Shown here in pieces: positions 11,321 through 23,008 of a DNA stretch of 64,000 nt. The DNA is from Sympetrum striolatum (taxonomy: Eukaryota; Arthropoda; Insecta; Odonata; Libellulidae). The first letter of the stretch is position 1. Each line of letters begins with the position of its first letter. The stretch covers positions 310,001 to 374,000 of the forward strand of contig OX388348.1 in the NCBI GenBank assembly GCA_947579665.1, given 5' to 3'. The position numbers and the translations under genes were made by a program. A model generated the notes under the pieces. The model was not told where the DNA came from. It saw only the letters and a program-made list of their open reading frames with translations, and searched no databases.

Positions 11321-13521
11321 GGTTAGGTTAAGACACTTTCTGAAAGTGTTACCAAATTCCTGATAGATTTAATCCTTTGCAGTGAGACATTCTAATTTCT
11401 CAAGAATTCTTGGTAATTCTTAAAGCAAACTTTTTAATCAACATCCTATTTATCTGCAGAATAAATAATAAATGCTCCAACAGTTGATAATAAATAAGGA
11501 AAAAGTTGTAAAATTTGAGGGGGAGGAATCCATGATCAGGACAGTCATTCCGTTATTTGAAAGGTGTATGCAAAACAAAGATATGAATTATAATTAACAA
11601 TTATTTATTATTGGGCACAAATTTCATTATAATTACTTTGTAATTTGAAAAATACTTCCATTATTATTAATTAGTTATATGAGTAAATAAGCCTTTTAAA
11701 TTGGTCAGATAATTGTTTAAAATTTTAGTTCTGAATCAAATATCCATGAAGAATATGGTTTTCCAATTTCTACTGATGTTGATCATTCTGCTTGGATTGT
11801 GCGTAATTGTATATTCAAGTTGGGATTGAAAGAAAGTATTGCTTCATATGAGCAATATTGCTTCCTTTGAAAGGCAAACATGTATCTTGTCTACTTTTGT
11901 CTAAAGCATGGCTGTCTCACTTCTGATCATATCCTGCTCTATTACAGAACTTTTTATTGAAGAATGTCTGAATATATTTCCAATCCTCCGATTACCCAAA
12001 TCTAATAAATCATGGAGATCATCCAGGGGACCTAATTACGAATATCATCTTTCTCTTATTCAGAATCTGTATTGAATTTGCTATCACTGCTTTCTTCCTT
12101 CAAATTCTTGATAACAAATGATTTTTGTATCAGCTCATGGTTGTAGCACAAAATATGGATGGTCGGTGATAATGTTTCAAATTTTTAGATAACAGCAGCA
12201 AAACAGTCGTATGTAATTGCTACTGGAAAACTTCCAAGCTGAAACATAATTTGTTCTAAATAAATTCTATCATATTCGTCCGAACTTCCTGGAAGGACAT
12301 TATGAAGTTATAGAAAAAAATTAACACTATAACTTCCACGAGTAAGTTTACAGTGTTTTAATGTTTTATCTATAACTTCATAATTTGTTCTAACTTTTCT
12401 TGTAGGTAGAATACACCTTCCACTGAACTGTTTTTTCTTCATTATCAAACTATTGCATTTAATACTGTAACAATATTTAGAAGCAATAATATGTAAATTA
12501 TCTAAATAAAACCCTATAGACGAGACTTTGTGGTAGTTTAAAAAAAATACAGGTTCTAGTGCAAATTTTTCTGATTTCCTGAAAAGCACTTCTTGGGACT
12601 AAATTCAACCAAAATTTGACCATAAAGTGCAATATTAGGTCCGTAACAATGTATACAAAATCGCATACACTGGTACCTCATGGAATAGTGGTTCGGGGGT
12701 ATAAGTGGAATTCGAAAAGTAAACACCTTCTCTTGGTGAATTATTGGTAGTTTTGCTACGAAACTGGCAAAGAGCTGCTAAGATAAGCACTAAGCAATCA
12801 AACTGTACTTATATGCTTCCTCTATGAATCAAATATTTTTTGAATCGTAATAAATCATCGGATGTATGTTTATTAGTAAAAATTATTGATAATTTTAAAA
12901 TTAACAATTTTATAGGTTATCCATCGATTATTTTATGACAAATGATGATAAAATTCATAGAAATAAGAGAATTATGGACATTGCTGCTTCTAGAAGGCAA
13001 AATATCAAGTGATGTCCCATTGAATTTTTTGTTCCTTCGTGGGTTGCCTAAAATCAAAATTTGATGACCACTCACAGGAGTCATAAAACCATAGATTGAA
13101 CTGAATGAATTTAAAATCACAGAAACTTAATGCAGAGATGTACATTAATAGTTGATACATACAAAATGTCGGTATTTACAATACCTCAATCTCCATAGGC
13201 ATTTGTTTCTCTTCTGTGCCAGTATATTTGCAAATTTCTAAATTTTGGAAAAATTTGATTAGGATTAGATCCACCCTCATACACAGTATATGATTTGAAT
13301 GTATGCCTATGCACAATATATGAATCCACTGGATGCTGTGCTGTTTGGGTACTATTTATGGCCATCAAAGAGCTATCCTTAATTTAAACAAACCAAAAAT
13401 AAAAAAATTCAAAAATCCACATACCGGCTACTATAAAAATTCTTGAAAAATCTCACATTTGACCACAAGAACTAAACATCATAAATTGAAGTTCAGAGAA
13501 ATTATGACCAAAAGTACTTAC
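11321..13521. other. Long intron, nothing further recognised
   Basis: AT-rich intronic sequence between the mariner remnant and the RFTS exon at 13522. The short open frames have no splice sites or domains to support them. Confidence 0.4.
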
Positions 13522-13755
13522 GAGAAACCAGCTATTTTGTTCTGGGGTCTCTTATCATCTGCATCGGAGAAAAGTGAAAATTGAGGATTCTCCAGGGCTA
13601 CTTCCTCTGAAACAGCATTCCCTGGATGGCCTCCATAAAGACGAAGTTCTGCATTGTTCACAAGTAATTGCTTGCATACTGAGCAATGAGAAACTGCTCC
13701 GCGCTCCTCTCCTGATCCAAGTTTAGCAATTTCATCTGCTTTACCTTCAGCCTGA
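13522..13755 (-). CDS. DNMT1-like exon: start of RFTS (second set, exon 1)
   Basis: This 234-nt exon follows an acceptor TTCCAG and ends TTTCTC|GTAAGT. It encodes a linker QAEGKADEIAKLGSGEERGA and then HCSVCKQLLVNNAELRLYGG, HPGNAVSEEVALENPQFSLF and QNKIAGFS. Vertebrate DNMT1 RFTS starts [24 protein letters not shown], and the Cys-x2-Cys pair that helps bind zinc is conserved. The entry phase (one base completes a codon) matches the exit phase of the linker exon at 16998-17110. The exit phase matches the exon at 9960-10078. The homologous exon at 23009-23218 is 24 nt shorter because its linker is shorter. Confidence 0.8.
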
Positions 13756-14649
13756 CTGGAATGTGATTAAAGAAAATAATTTTCAAAACCAAGTCATTTG
13801 AAACACAAGGTGTATAATTAAAACAGCTAAAAAGAGTGAGGAATAAATATGATCATCCTTGCTTTTTATGGTGGATGTCTTTTTTTTCAGAATTAGACCT
13901 ACTCAGAACCTAACATTATTTTACAATCGTCAAAAGCAGGTGATTTTAATGTCCCAGTGATCTTCATAGCTGTCCTAAAACATAAAATAAATAAACAACA
14001 ATAATGACATCAATCAGTGTATATCAAGGCTCAAACATTTACAGCACTTAATTATAATAGTTTCAATATCACCTAAAGAAGATGAAAGACATGGAATGCT
14101 AAAAGAGGGCTATTAAAAAAGGGTAGGATTAAATAAAAGGAAAATGATTTAAAGATATTGGGAAATGTGTAAAATAAAAGTAATACTCACATTACTTTTA
14201 TTATTATATATTTAGCTAAACTGCAGGAGGTCTGTGGACATTTATTGAACCTGTTTGTCAGTCTTCTTAATGAGCTGAGGGTGTAGCAGAATTTCTAATC
14301 ATTTTATACAATTAGGAGATATCAGTATAAGTAAACTATCAAAATTACAAGTCACATCATAGAACGATGAAAGCAATTATATGTAACATAGTGTTTTAAA
14401 TAAATACAATTTTGCACAGTTTGAAAGGGAGAGAATAGAAATTCTAAGCTTTAAATTTGAAGTAACCTTCTGCAAAAATTTTAAATACTTTACTACTGTA
14501 ATAATCATATCAGAGCCATCTCTCTATCCTTCGTTAAAACTTTTCATATGTGCCTGGGAAGGGGTTAAGAATAAGGTAATTAATTCTATTCTTTTACTGT
14601 TCTATTTACATGAGAATAAAAAATCCATGGTAAGGAAACTTTTACTAGA
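13756..14649. other. Intron stretch, nothing recognised
   Basis: AT-rich intronic sequence lying upstream, in the sense of transcription, of the RFTS exon. Confidence 0.35.
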
Positions 14650-15414
14650 CCACTAATTAATTTTATTTCAGAAAAACACTACCCAGGTTCTATAGCATCG
14701 CTACATCTTCAGGTGTCCAAATAGGAACACTTCCAAATAGTATATAGGAAAGGAGGAGGGGGAGGGGAGAGAAGGTAGCAAGTAATGGAAGGAGGAACAA
14801 CTAGGGGGAGGAAGGTGGAATGTGGGAGGTCTGGGATGAGGGAGGGTACACAGCTAAGGTATCAATCAGTATTCGAAGAATTGCAAGAGTTAGAGTTACA
14901 TAGTAAGTAAGAAAGGAAGAGTTAGAAAGTAAGGCATGGTCATAAAATTCACTAAATCCATTCAGAAACCAAAGAAGATGCAACGAGTTGGGAAGGTGAA
15001 GAACAAGGGGGGGGGGGAACAAGGGGCAGGATGCTAAGAAAGGTGCATGGAAATTAAGGAATGAGGGTTTGTAATATGGAAGAAGGGTTACGAAACAGAA
15101 ATTCGTTGGCAATATTCGACGAGGAGTTCCTCAGGATTTCTAAAGTCTCCAAAGCGTCTCTCACTTTTGTCACATAGGTGGAGCACTTTCAGATCAAATT
15201 CACTCGTATGCTCTCTTTCAAGCAAATGCTGGCTCAAGTGAGAGGCAGACGGATTGTTATTAATAAGTTTATGTTCTTTTTTCCGTTCTGAGAAACATCT
15301 TCCAGTTTGTCCAATATTAAAACAATCACAATCATTACAATCTAACACCACTTCTGTTAAACACCTCAATGAGATAAAATCGATATGAACTGACTTTACT
15401 TGGTGGAATGCCAT
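14650..15414 (-). mobile_element. Penelope-like element 3' part: GIY-YIG domain and C-rich tail
   Basis: The minus-strand frame at 15088-15414 encodes CNDCDCFNIGQTGRCFSERK, a GIY-YIG endonuclease core of the type fused to the reverse transcriptase in Penelope-like elements. It continues with SHLSQHLLEREHTSEFDLKV. The downstream part is strongly C-rich on the minus strand (with a G10 run at about 15009) and ends near 14655-14725 with CTGAAGATGTAGCGATG and TTTTTCTGAAATAAA, the usual Penelope 3' end. The reverse transcriptase is missing, so it is a truncated copy. Confidence 0.75.
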
Positions 15415-15889
15415 TTATGAAAATAAACAGAACAGAAAAACAAATTTATTTTATATTAACTTTTACCATAATAATTACCTTTTTAGAGGTCCTATTGCTA
15501 GCTTGATGAGAAGAGCTAATAACCACCCATATTCAATAGATACGTTTTACTTGTCATTGCAACAATTTAATTACTATTTGAAAAGAAATTTTAATATTCT
15601 ATGAAATATATGTAATGTTTGTGTATACATTGAATCACTGATTTTTAAGGCTATCTTGTGGTATTAATTTTTATACTGTATTTTTGTATCTTATTTTTAT
15701 AACATTTTATATTCTAAAATGGACCCCTTGCCAGGTAAATAAATAAATACTTAATGTCTGTCCAAGGGCAGCAAGTGCAGCAGAATAGAATGGTAGGGTT
15801 TGTAATCCTTACGCAAATGCTTCAGAATGGATTGAATAGTATGCTTTCGTCATAATAATTACTTCATTGAAAGAACTTCATGATGAAAT

Positions 15890-16230
15890 TTTACTTAGCA
15901 CGAGGAAGCGTGCACCTTATTAAACGCAAGGTTGAACAAGGAGTGAAAAATTATGACATGACTGGAACTCGAACCCAGGTCTCCCACTTTCCGGGCAGTT
16001 GTTCTAACCACTAAACTACCATGCCACCACAATTCCACTCCTGTTAAAGGATGCTTTATGAGCAGATAGTGGCGCTCCACATAGTGGCACCGACCACCAC
16101 CAGGGGTCCTCACTAGTGGTTAGAACAACTGCCCGGAAAGTGAGAGACCTGGGTTCGAGTCCCAGTCATGTCACAATTTTTCACTCCTTGCTCAACCTTG
16201 GATTATTTCATTGATTCGCAAACCTTAACC
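15890..16230. repeat. Inverted pair of tRNA-derived SINEs
   Basis: A minus-strand copy (about 15890-16030) and a plus-strand copy (about 16104-16230) of the same SINE face each other across an arm gap of about 75 bp. Both contain an A-box-like TAGTGGTTAGAACAACTGCC, the segment CGGAAAGTG, and a B-box GGTTCGAGTYCC, followed by the body ATTTTTCACTCCTTG. The arms are nearly identical over about 90 bp. Related copies lie at 21170-21270, 37183-37310 and 63115-63190, and more distant ones at 1810-1870 and 42955-43030. Confidence 0.7.
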
Positions 16231-16997
16231 AAAGTGTGTCCTCTGAAATAAAATGAGGATATTATTGCTCAATAATCAACGAAAAGTAAAGGTATATCAT
16301 TAGATAATTCCAATTCATATCAAATCAATTTCCTGAGATGTTTTTCAATCGCACGCACTTCATAATCAATGACTGTGGGATGAGGGAGAGGTGGATTCTG
16401 AATCAGCACTGCTTTCATCTCCTATATTCCAACCCATCATGGATCAGATGATTTGCTGCCAACATTTGTAAGGAAACAACTGCCACAGGTAGATGCCAAT
16501 ATGATGGGAAATCAATTAAAAAATGAGACACTGACTAGAGGGGTCGCTGCCAAAAAGAACTGAGATGAGGAGATAGCCTTTAAGGAAGAGGAGAGTGAAA
16601 TTTGCGAGAAGTCTCTAATCAACGCTCCCCGAGGCACTGTTGCCACTGAAAGGTGAGTTGAGAGATACAAATGCATGTATTATTAGGTGACGATAATTAT
16701 TGCATTTAAATTTATTTCTCCTTTTTTAAGAGATAACACGTCTCAGATTACCATTGGCTTGTCAGACTTTGTCTCTCACGTCAATTGACATGTGATACGC
16801 CTCCTGCAAATATAGGAACGTGGCACTTGATATGCCAAGACTTCAACCACTCGTTATAAAGGACTTACTTTCTTGCTGTCACTCTGACAATGGCCAAAAA
16901 ATCATTCACTATAACACAACTCTCGTTACAAGCCATACTCGTTATAATGGACTTTGGCTGTAATTTAAATTCAGTAAGATAAAATAAAGATGAATAC
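16231..16997. other. Intron stretch, nothing recognised
   Basis: No exon or repeat could be supported between the SINE pair and the linker exon. Confidence 0.3.
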
Positions 16998-17110
16998 CTC
17001 CTTTTCGGTTGAACTCTTCTAGTACAGTCCTTTTCCTTGCAGGTATTACTGGTACTACAACTAGGCCCTTGATTTGATTGGCTGATCTCAAGTTGGTTTT
17101 GCCTGCCGTC
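16998..17110 (-). CDS. Candidate DNMT1-like linker exon between the two RFTS sets
   Basis: This 113-nt open stretch runs from an acceptor (TTCCACAG) to a donor (GGAG|GTATTC). It encodes DGRQNQLEISQSNQGPSCST and continues NTCKEKDCTRRVQPKR. No domain is recognised; it is a polar linker with four Cys. Its support is positional. It enters in phase 0, as required by the exon ending at 18481, and leaves in phase 2, as required by the exon starting at 13755. It therefore joins the two RFTS sets in one open frame. The fit could be chance, and transcript data would decide. Confidence 0.45.
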
Positions 17111-17128
17111 CTGTGGAATCCATACATA

Positions 17129-17192
17129 CATTAACCATTACATACATTATCCATTACATACATTATCCATTACATACATTATATATTACATA
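17129..17192. repeat. Four tandem copies of a 16-bp unit
   Basis: The unit CATTATCCATTACATA is repeated four times with one to three changes, ending in a CATA run. It lies 18 bp beyond the acceptor of the candidate linker exon, that is, where its branch point and pyrimidine tract would be expected on the minus strand. Confidence 0.8.
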
Positions 17193-18480
17193 CATACATC
17201 CATTTATTTATGCCTTTAGATCTTTATTTTGCATATTACTGAGAGCTAATGAATAAAACTACCTCAGGTTGACTTTCCACCTTCTGTGAGATGATTTAGG
17301 AAATCAAGAGATAAATCATGTTTTCATTACCTAAGACAATGGGTCATAAAGTGGAGCATAAGCTCAGACTTGAACAATTTGGAGCAAATGCTCATATTAA
17401 TAAAAATTGCTGAACATTTCCTCAGAATGAGTAGAAACTCTGCTGACTCCGTACTTGAGTAAATCATGAGCATTCGCTCCAATCCGTTATCAATAAAACA
17501 TTTGGTATGAAATACTCCACTGCACCTGAGTCTGGTCTGTTGTAAACTGAGTGTTTAAGTATTTAGATTTGAAGGTTGTTGAGTGACGGTAATATTACCG
17601 CGATTCCGAATTCTTTTGGTTGATGACAACTTTCAGGACGACTGACAATTTAGTGGGGATACAATAATATTCTCACTGAAGAACGAGCAATTATCGAATG
17701 GTTTTCCGATATGGGTTTTATCCATTGCTATTTCAAACTTATTCAAATCTGCGATATACAAGTTATGAATGTTTTGTTTGGTCTTATAAACAATCTAATC
17801 ATAAAACAATCGACTTTGAAAACTATTTGTTACGCGCCTTTAGCATATATATATAAAATACTTCATTTCCAACTTGCTAACGAAGCAAAAACTCAGATCG
17901 TACTTATTTATACCGATTTGAACAAATGCTCCAATCTCAAAATCCAAGCCTTTGCCCTGAGCTCAAACTCACTTTTTATTAATGACAATTATTTTAACTG
18001 AAACTGGGACACACTGATTCTGGAACTTAATAGATCATTTCTGTACTTCATCTTTAAAGGTTTTATTCATGAAAATTACAACACGTGTTTCATTCACATC
18101 AAATGTGTGTGATTATGCCAACACCCATTCTAAGAAGAAGAGATGATGTGGAATGACAAAAAGTTAGATATCCACTGATTTGCCTTCTTATTCAGAGTTA
18201 AGTTGGAGAACAAATGACATCTACTGAGAAGTTATGTACAAGCAATTTCTTATAAAACTATTTGCTTTTGTTACATATTTTCTAATAATAGAAAATATAC
18301 TGAGCTTAAATGGAAGTTACATTAAAAATACCATTTTCATTTTTTCACTAATTTTATAATATATATAATATGTGATAAAAACAAGTAATGGTGTCCATTT
18401 AATAATGAATAGGGTATTATAATGAATCTATTTCACATTTTCTACCAAGAATTGCTACAATGTGAATGTTAAAAGCTTAC
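17193..18480. other. Intron stretch, nothing recognised
   Basis: An open frame at 17711-18001 (plus) has no recognisable domain and no splice context. The sequence is AT-rich. Confidence 0.3.
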
Positions 18481-18613
18481 CTTTACTTCACTATGATTTT
18501 CTACAGTGAATTTCCCAATTTCGTTGGAATCACGTTTTTCTTCGTCGTGTGACATCGTCTTGGATTTCTTCCTTTTACGCAACTTCCCCAACATGCTATA
18601 TTTTTTTCTGCCT
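18481..18613 (-). CDS. DNMT1-like exon: basic linker after the first RFTS
   Basis: This 133-nt exon follows an acceptor TTTCTTAG and ends AAAG|GTAAGC. It encodes RGRKKYSMLGKLRKRKKSKT and then acidic and polar residues to HSEVK. It enters completing the Arg codon left by the exon at 19623 and leaves in phase 0. The cluster of Lys and Arg could act as a nuclear localisation signal. In vertebrate DNMT1 the basic linker after the RFTS (GQRRAQARRQT) sits at the same place and leads to the CXXC zinc finger. Here no CXXC exon follows. Confidence 0.65.
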
Positions 18614-19622
18614 CTAAGAAAGAGAAAAATATATTTACAATAAACTTCCTTTGCCTTTGGTAATCTCAAGGAAAGGTTTAAGTATTTTTTTTGTTATTCA
18701 GTAATATTATAATGAAATATAGATACTGTGCAGAAATATAGAAAAAATGTCATCAAAAATCACTTACGCTTAAATTCCTCATTTGAGCAAAAATATAAGA
18801 GTTGGAAGAAAATTGTATGAGATAAGAAAAGGTCGCAACAGAGATCAGCAGAAGTCATTTTGAATAGGCATGAGTAATTAGCTAGTTTAGTTTAGTTTGG
18901 TTTTTACCATAACAACCTCGAGATAGTTTCAGAGGCTTTGCGATTGCACTGAGCATGCTCAACCGATGTTCTTCTTAATATTAACTATGGGCTGTTTGAC
19001 TCTCATGCCATATTCGCTATCCTTTTTTGGGGTTCTTCAACCCTTTCAAAGAAACAGTCCATGAGGAATCAAAACACCTGAGCTATATTCAAAAACCTTA
19101 TTAACAAGTCAATAATCTTGCCTTTAACTTCAATGAAAATTATGACATATTTTAAATTCAACAATCAATTTAATAAATACTCTAAATATATTAAAGTTTA
19201 TCCTAATTTTATTTAATTTACTTAATGAGCAAACTGAAAATTTTTGTCTACCTATCTACATACAAAAAATCTGCCATTGGTCCCAACCATTTTGGACAAA
19301 TTTTATTTCGTAAACTTTCACACGAAAGAAGTCAAATCTTGTCCTGAACTAAAATCTGAACCCACAGTCCTAGGTTCATATCCCATCGCTAGTCGACTTT
19401 TCCAATTGGGGAATGGTTGTGTGTGATTGCTCATTGTTATTGTTAATTAACTTCCACTGTAATTGTCCATAAAATGAATCTTTGAGGGGTATGTGGAATA
19501 AATAAATAAATGAACCTTGCACCATGTACAAACATATTTTTTTTTCTGTTTTAGCTTAATCCCTGGACAAATAATAAAGATAATTCTCATGAATATAATA
19601 ATTAGTTAGTATATACACTTAC
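18614..19622. other. Intron, nothing recognised
   Basis: AT-rich intronic sequence. No exon signature was seen. Confidence 0.4.
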
Positions 19623-19804
19623 CTTTTACTGAAAGTAAAGCCCGTTATTTGCATGAGTCTCTGCATACAAGGAGTCTTCAAAAGTGGATCTAAATCGCTT
19701 GCATCAGCCATGTCAAAACTTCTGACTTGTTCACAAACAAACTGTGCATGGCTAATTAATTTTTCTTCACTGAGATCAGGCGGTTCTCCTGTTGCTACAG
19801 TTTT
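19623..19804 (-). CDS. DNMT1-like exon: end of first RFTS domain
   Basis: This 182-nt exon follows an acceptor CTACTTTTAG and ends AAAAG|GTAAG. It encodes KTVATGEPPDLSEEKLISHA, QFVCEQVRSFDMADASDLDP and LLKTPCMQRLMQITGFTFSK. Human DNMT1 reads [24 protein letters not shown]...FLTPCMRDLIKLAGVTLG, so the match is clear. It enters in phase 0 directly after the exon ending at 21488 and leaves with AG of an Arg codon. Its counterpart in the second set (7615-7690) keeps only the last third. Confidence 0.85.
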
Positions 19805-19894
19805 CTAAAAGTAGGAGTCAGCCAGTATACATGAATTTACTAATTAACAAATATGGCAAGATTTGTCAAGTTAGATTTCGTAATATTTACGAGT

Positions 19895-21035
19895 AAAATG
19901 TAGCTTGCATACTGCAAGCAGATCGACAACACTATTTTCATGTCGGCATCATATCGGGACGGCCATCAAAAGAAAAAAATGGATTGAAATTTTTCTTAAA
20001 ATTCGCTGAAATTCCATCGTCTGGCATCGAACTCGGGTCTTTACTGTGAACTTACTATGCATCACAATAGAACATCATCATCTCTAACTATGTGTGAAAA
20101 TTCAAGCAGAAATATGGGTTACAACTGCCTCAAAAGACGTTCTAATTTTCACGAATTTAAATGGCTCTCTGGATTCGAACCAAGGACGATCTTGGAAATC
20201 TAAAACATGTTTCTGAAAGTTAATTATGATCTCTATCTATATGCCGAATTTGAAGTTTCTATATTATTGGCAAAGGTTTCAAAATAATTCCTAAAAATCG
20301 GATCAACTTCTGATTGCAGAGACACCTGGTGTCGAACCCAGGACACGTAGATAGCTGTGAATGCACAGTTTGATTTGTATGGACTTGATCTTTTTATTTG
20401 CAAAGTTTGAACTCGATATCGTGCCGGGAGGTACCTAAAATTTGTTTCCGTTATCTCCGTAAGAAATGCATTGAGGAATTTAAATGTCCCTCTGGGATCG
20501 AACCAAGGACCGACAGCGAATGTGTAAAATTTGATTATGAAATATATTTATGATCTTCAACTCTATGCCGAATTTCAAGTTTCCATGCCATCGGGAAGGG
20601 GTCCAAAAAAAATCTTAAAAATCGCCACAATGCATTTTAAACGGCCGATTTTTGCCTCGACCTAGCATCGAACCCAGGATATTTTCAGTAAAACTCATTT
20701 ATGTTTTCGATAGATCTTGACCATATATATCGGCTCCTTGAGTTTTAAGTCCCTACCTATCCGGTAAGTATTTTTTAAAAATTCCCGAAAATCAAAGCAA
20801 TGCATTTAAACGGGAAAAATCGGGACTTTGGGGCCCTCTGGAATCGAACCCATGACACTGAGGTTCAAAATCGCAATTTTTCTGGCGGTTAACACGTTAT
20901 GGCCAATATGTCGTAAATATTTCAAGTCAATGACGCTTGTGGTTTGGCCTGTGAGTTTGTATCCTCTCTATATATATATATATATATGGATACATGAATG
21001 AATCCGGAGAAGCATCTATATATAATAGATTTAAC
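19895..21035 (-). repeat. Array of B-box-like modules (repeat family A, copy 2)
   Basis: On the minus strand this copy carries six cores of the type GGTTCGAnnCC, seen on the plus strand as GGATTCGAACCA, GTGTCGAACCCAGG and similar. They lie at about 20020, 20165, 20327, 20491, 20660 and 20831, with spacings of 145, 162, 164, 169 and 171 bp. Two flank types alternate, as in copy 1. At 19903-19923 the perfect hairpin GCTTGCATACTGCAAGC occurs. The outer end at 21003-21035 is the inverse of the tail at 785-815, with a TA dinucleotide run at 20967-20988 beside it. It lies in an intron of the DNMT1-like gene. Confidence 0.65.
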
Positions 21036-21169
21036 TTTTAATTTATTTGGAAGAACTACTTCGGCTTGAGCATATGTAAATGCATATACTTTAACTTAAC
21101 AATGAGTATAGTTAGCAATGATGATAATGGTAGGAATTAAAAACTGAGAGTAAATACTCATACTTAACT

Positions 21170-21270
21170 AGGATTCAAATCCAACTTGTCAGAGATCTGG
21201 GTTTGAGTCCCAGTCATTGTTTTTCACTTCAATTAATCCTAGGGTTTGAAAGTGCTTTGTGCCAGATATT
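21170..21270 (+). repeat. Decayed tRNA-derived SINE
   Basis: It contains CAGAGATCTGGGTTTGAGTC followed by CCAGTCATTG and TTTTTCACTTC, the B-box and body of the SINE at 16 kb. The A-box half is lost. Confidence 0.5.
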
Positions 21271-21487
21271 TCTGCAAGCTAGCTATTGCTACTTAAGTGT
21301 ATAGCATAGACTTGAACACATGAGGAAAATTTGACTATAATAGTATTAACAAATATTTCTCCCTGTGTTAGAAGAGATTTAATCGTTCAGATGCATGACA
21401 GAAGCCATATCTATAATGCGTTTGAAAAGAAAGGAGTATTGTTTTTAATAGTGTAATAATTAGGAAATATTGGAAAGGAAGAGCCAC

Positions 21488-21741
21488 CTGAAGGGTTTTG
21501 AGAAGTTCCTCATAAGAATCTCCACCAACACCTCTTGCTCCACAAAGAAACTCGATGACCACTTTGCTCAAAAAGATCTTCTCTTTCACAGCATCCATCA
21601 ATGGAGCATAATCTGCATTTGGCTCCATTAGAATGTAATCTCCAAGAGCAGTAGAAAATCCAACGACAGCTGATTCCCCTCCATCGAAACCAGATATCCA
21701 CCATCCAGTGATTGGTCCCAAGTCCTTTGCTGGGATACCAC
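21488..21741 (-). CDS. DNMT1-like exon: RFTS C-lobe (first set, exon 3)
   Basis: This 254-nt exon follows a TATGAG acceptor and ends CTTCAG|GTGGCT. It encodes GGIPAKDLGPITGWWISGFD, GGESAVVGFSTALGDYILME and VKEKIFLSKVVIEFLCGARG. It is the RFTS core of DNMT1 and pairs exactly in length and phase with the exon at 8900-9153. It joins in phase 0 to the exon at 19623-19804. No stop or frameshift is present. Confidence 0.88.
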
Positions 21742-21921
21742 CTCATAAAATTAGAAATAAACATTTTAAAATAGTACAATAAATAATTTAAATAGAAATA
21801 TGGCAAATCTCAGTTATATCTTATGAACGTAACCAATATTCAAATCCAACAAGTAAGATGAATAAGATGGTGCATTGTCTTTGATTTCCCACTTAATTTA
21901 ACATTAACTAAAACTGAATAC

Positions 21922-22040
21922 CTTCAATACCCTTCCGGTCTTCATATATAGCTTTCACATATCCAGAGAAGAAGAGAGAGCTGCCGTTCTCGATGAGGCC
22001 AGTATCAAATGGGCAAAGATGCCCTTCTGCATCATAAACT
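21922..22040 (-). CDS. DNMT1-like exon: RFTS middle (first set, exon 2)
   Basis: This 119-nt exon follows an acceptor TTTAATTTAG and ends GAAG|GTATTC. It encodes VYDAEGHLCPFDTGLIENGS and then SLFFSGYVKAIYEDRKGIE. The conserved HLCPxDTGLIE block identifies DNMT1 RFTS. The entry base completes the Ser codon left by the exon at 23009, and the exit base begins the Gly codon completed by the exon at 21741. Confidence 0.88.
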
Positions 22041-22244
22041 CTAAATTAAAGAACTTTCAGCATTAATTACAAGAAAGCAAGTGCTTCAAAAACATAGATG
22101 TGTAATAATGATTTGCAACTTATCAAACATTTTAATTTTGGCCAGAATTTAATCCATGCAAATGCATTTTATACCTCAGAAGATTCCTGAGAACATTTAC
22201 AATAATTATATCATGCAAGGAAAGAAAATTTGGAACATGGCTGT

Positions 22245-22340
22245 AAATGAATTAGAGGATTAAAATCTCTAACATCCATCTTTGTCTACATTCCTCACTT
22301 CTTTCACCAGTATTTGAAGAAAGAATTAAGGCACATCAGA
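22245..22340. repeat. Diverged relative of the inverted-repeat element at 39.5 kb
   Basis: The stretch starting ATGGCTGTAAATGAATTAG and running through TTAAAATCTCTAACATCC to CACCAGTATTTGAAGAAA parallels the left arm of the element at about 39515-39605. Only one arm is recognisable here. Confidence 0.4.
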
Positions 22341-23008
22341 GAAGTCTCAAAACAGAATGGGTATGACACCTCAATTTTAAAGAACATACTAAGAATTGAT
22401 TTTAATTATTCTTAATGCAATAGCATTAAAGGATAATTAAAATTATTGTTAGTACTCTCTGTTTGAGAAAATATTGACTGTGAATGCGTCATTTACAGGA
22501 GCAAAATAAAAAGAAATTGTAATTGAGCCTGATTACTTTTTTTCGGTACTTTTCCCACCACTGATGATATCCCAAACGCTACCTCTGGTCATCAACCCCT
22601 AAAACATCTCCGCACCAGCAATATTAGCTTACTATTATATTAGCATTAGTAGCTTTACATATATTGTATTGCTCATGGACCTTTTACACAAGACTGTTTT
22701 GACATTTTAGAAATTACAAACTTTCCACAATATTTTCCAATAATGAGAGGGTTCACAACAGTTAGTGGGAAATTTGAAGCTTATCTTACTACTTGCTGGA
22801 GACATATCATTTCAAGGTTTACAAGAATAATTTTCTCTAGGAAAAGTATTATAGTTATAAAATAAAGTGTTATAACAGTTTTATGCATAATATGAAGAGG
22901 GTTGATGCATCAACTTCTATGATGCATGAATCACAGTTACTCGATTAAAAATTCAGAAATATGTTCTAAAGAGTTTCAATGTGAAAAAAAATAATTGACT
23001 AAGCTCAC

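Noticed and set aside
15895..16113. Possible tRNA genes at 16.0 kb and 43.0 kb
   Set aside because: A- and B-box-like sequences are present, but no paired acceptor stem or full cloverleaf; the copies share a non-tRNA body and are SINEs.
20967..20988. TA dinucleotide run as a functional element
   Set aside because: Simple microsatellite next to the end of repeat family A; common in AT-rich genomes.
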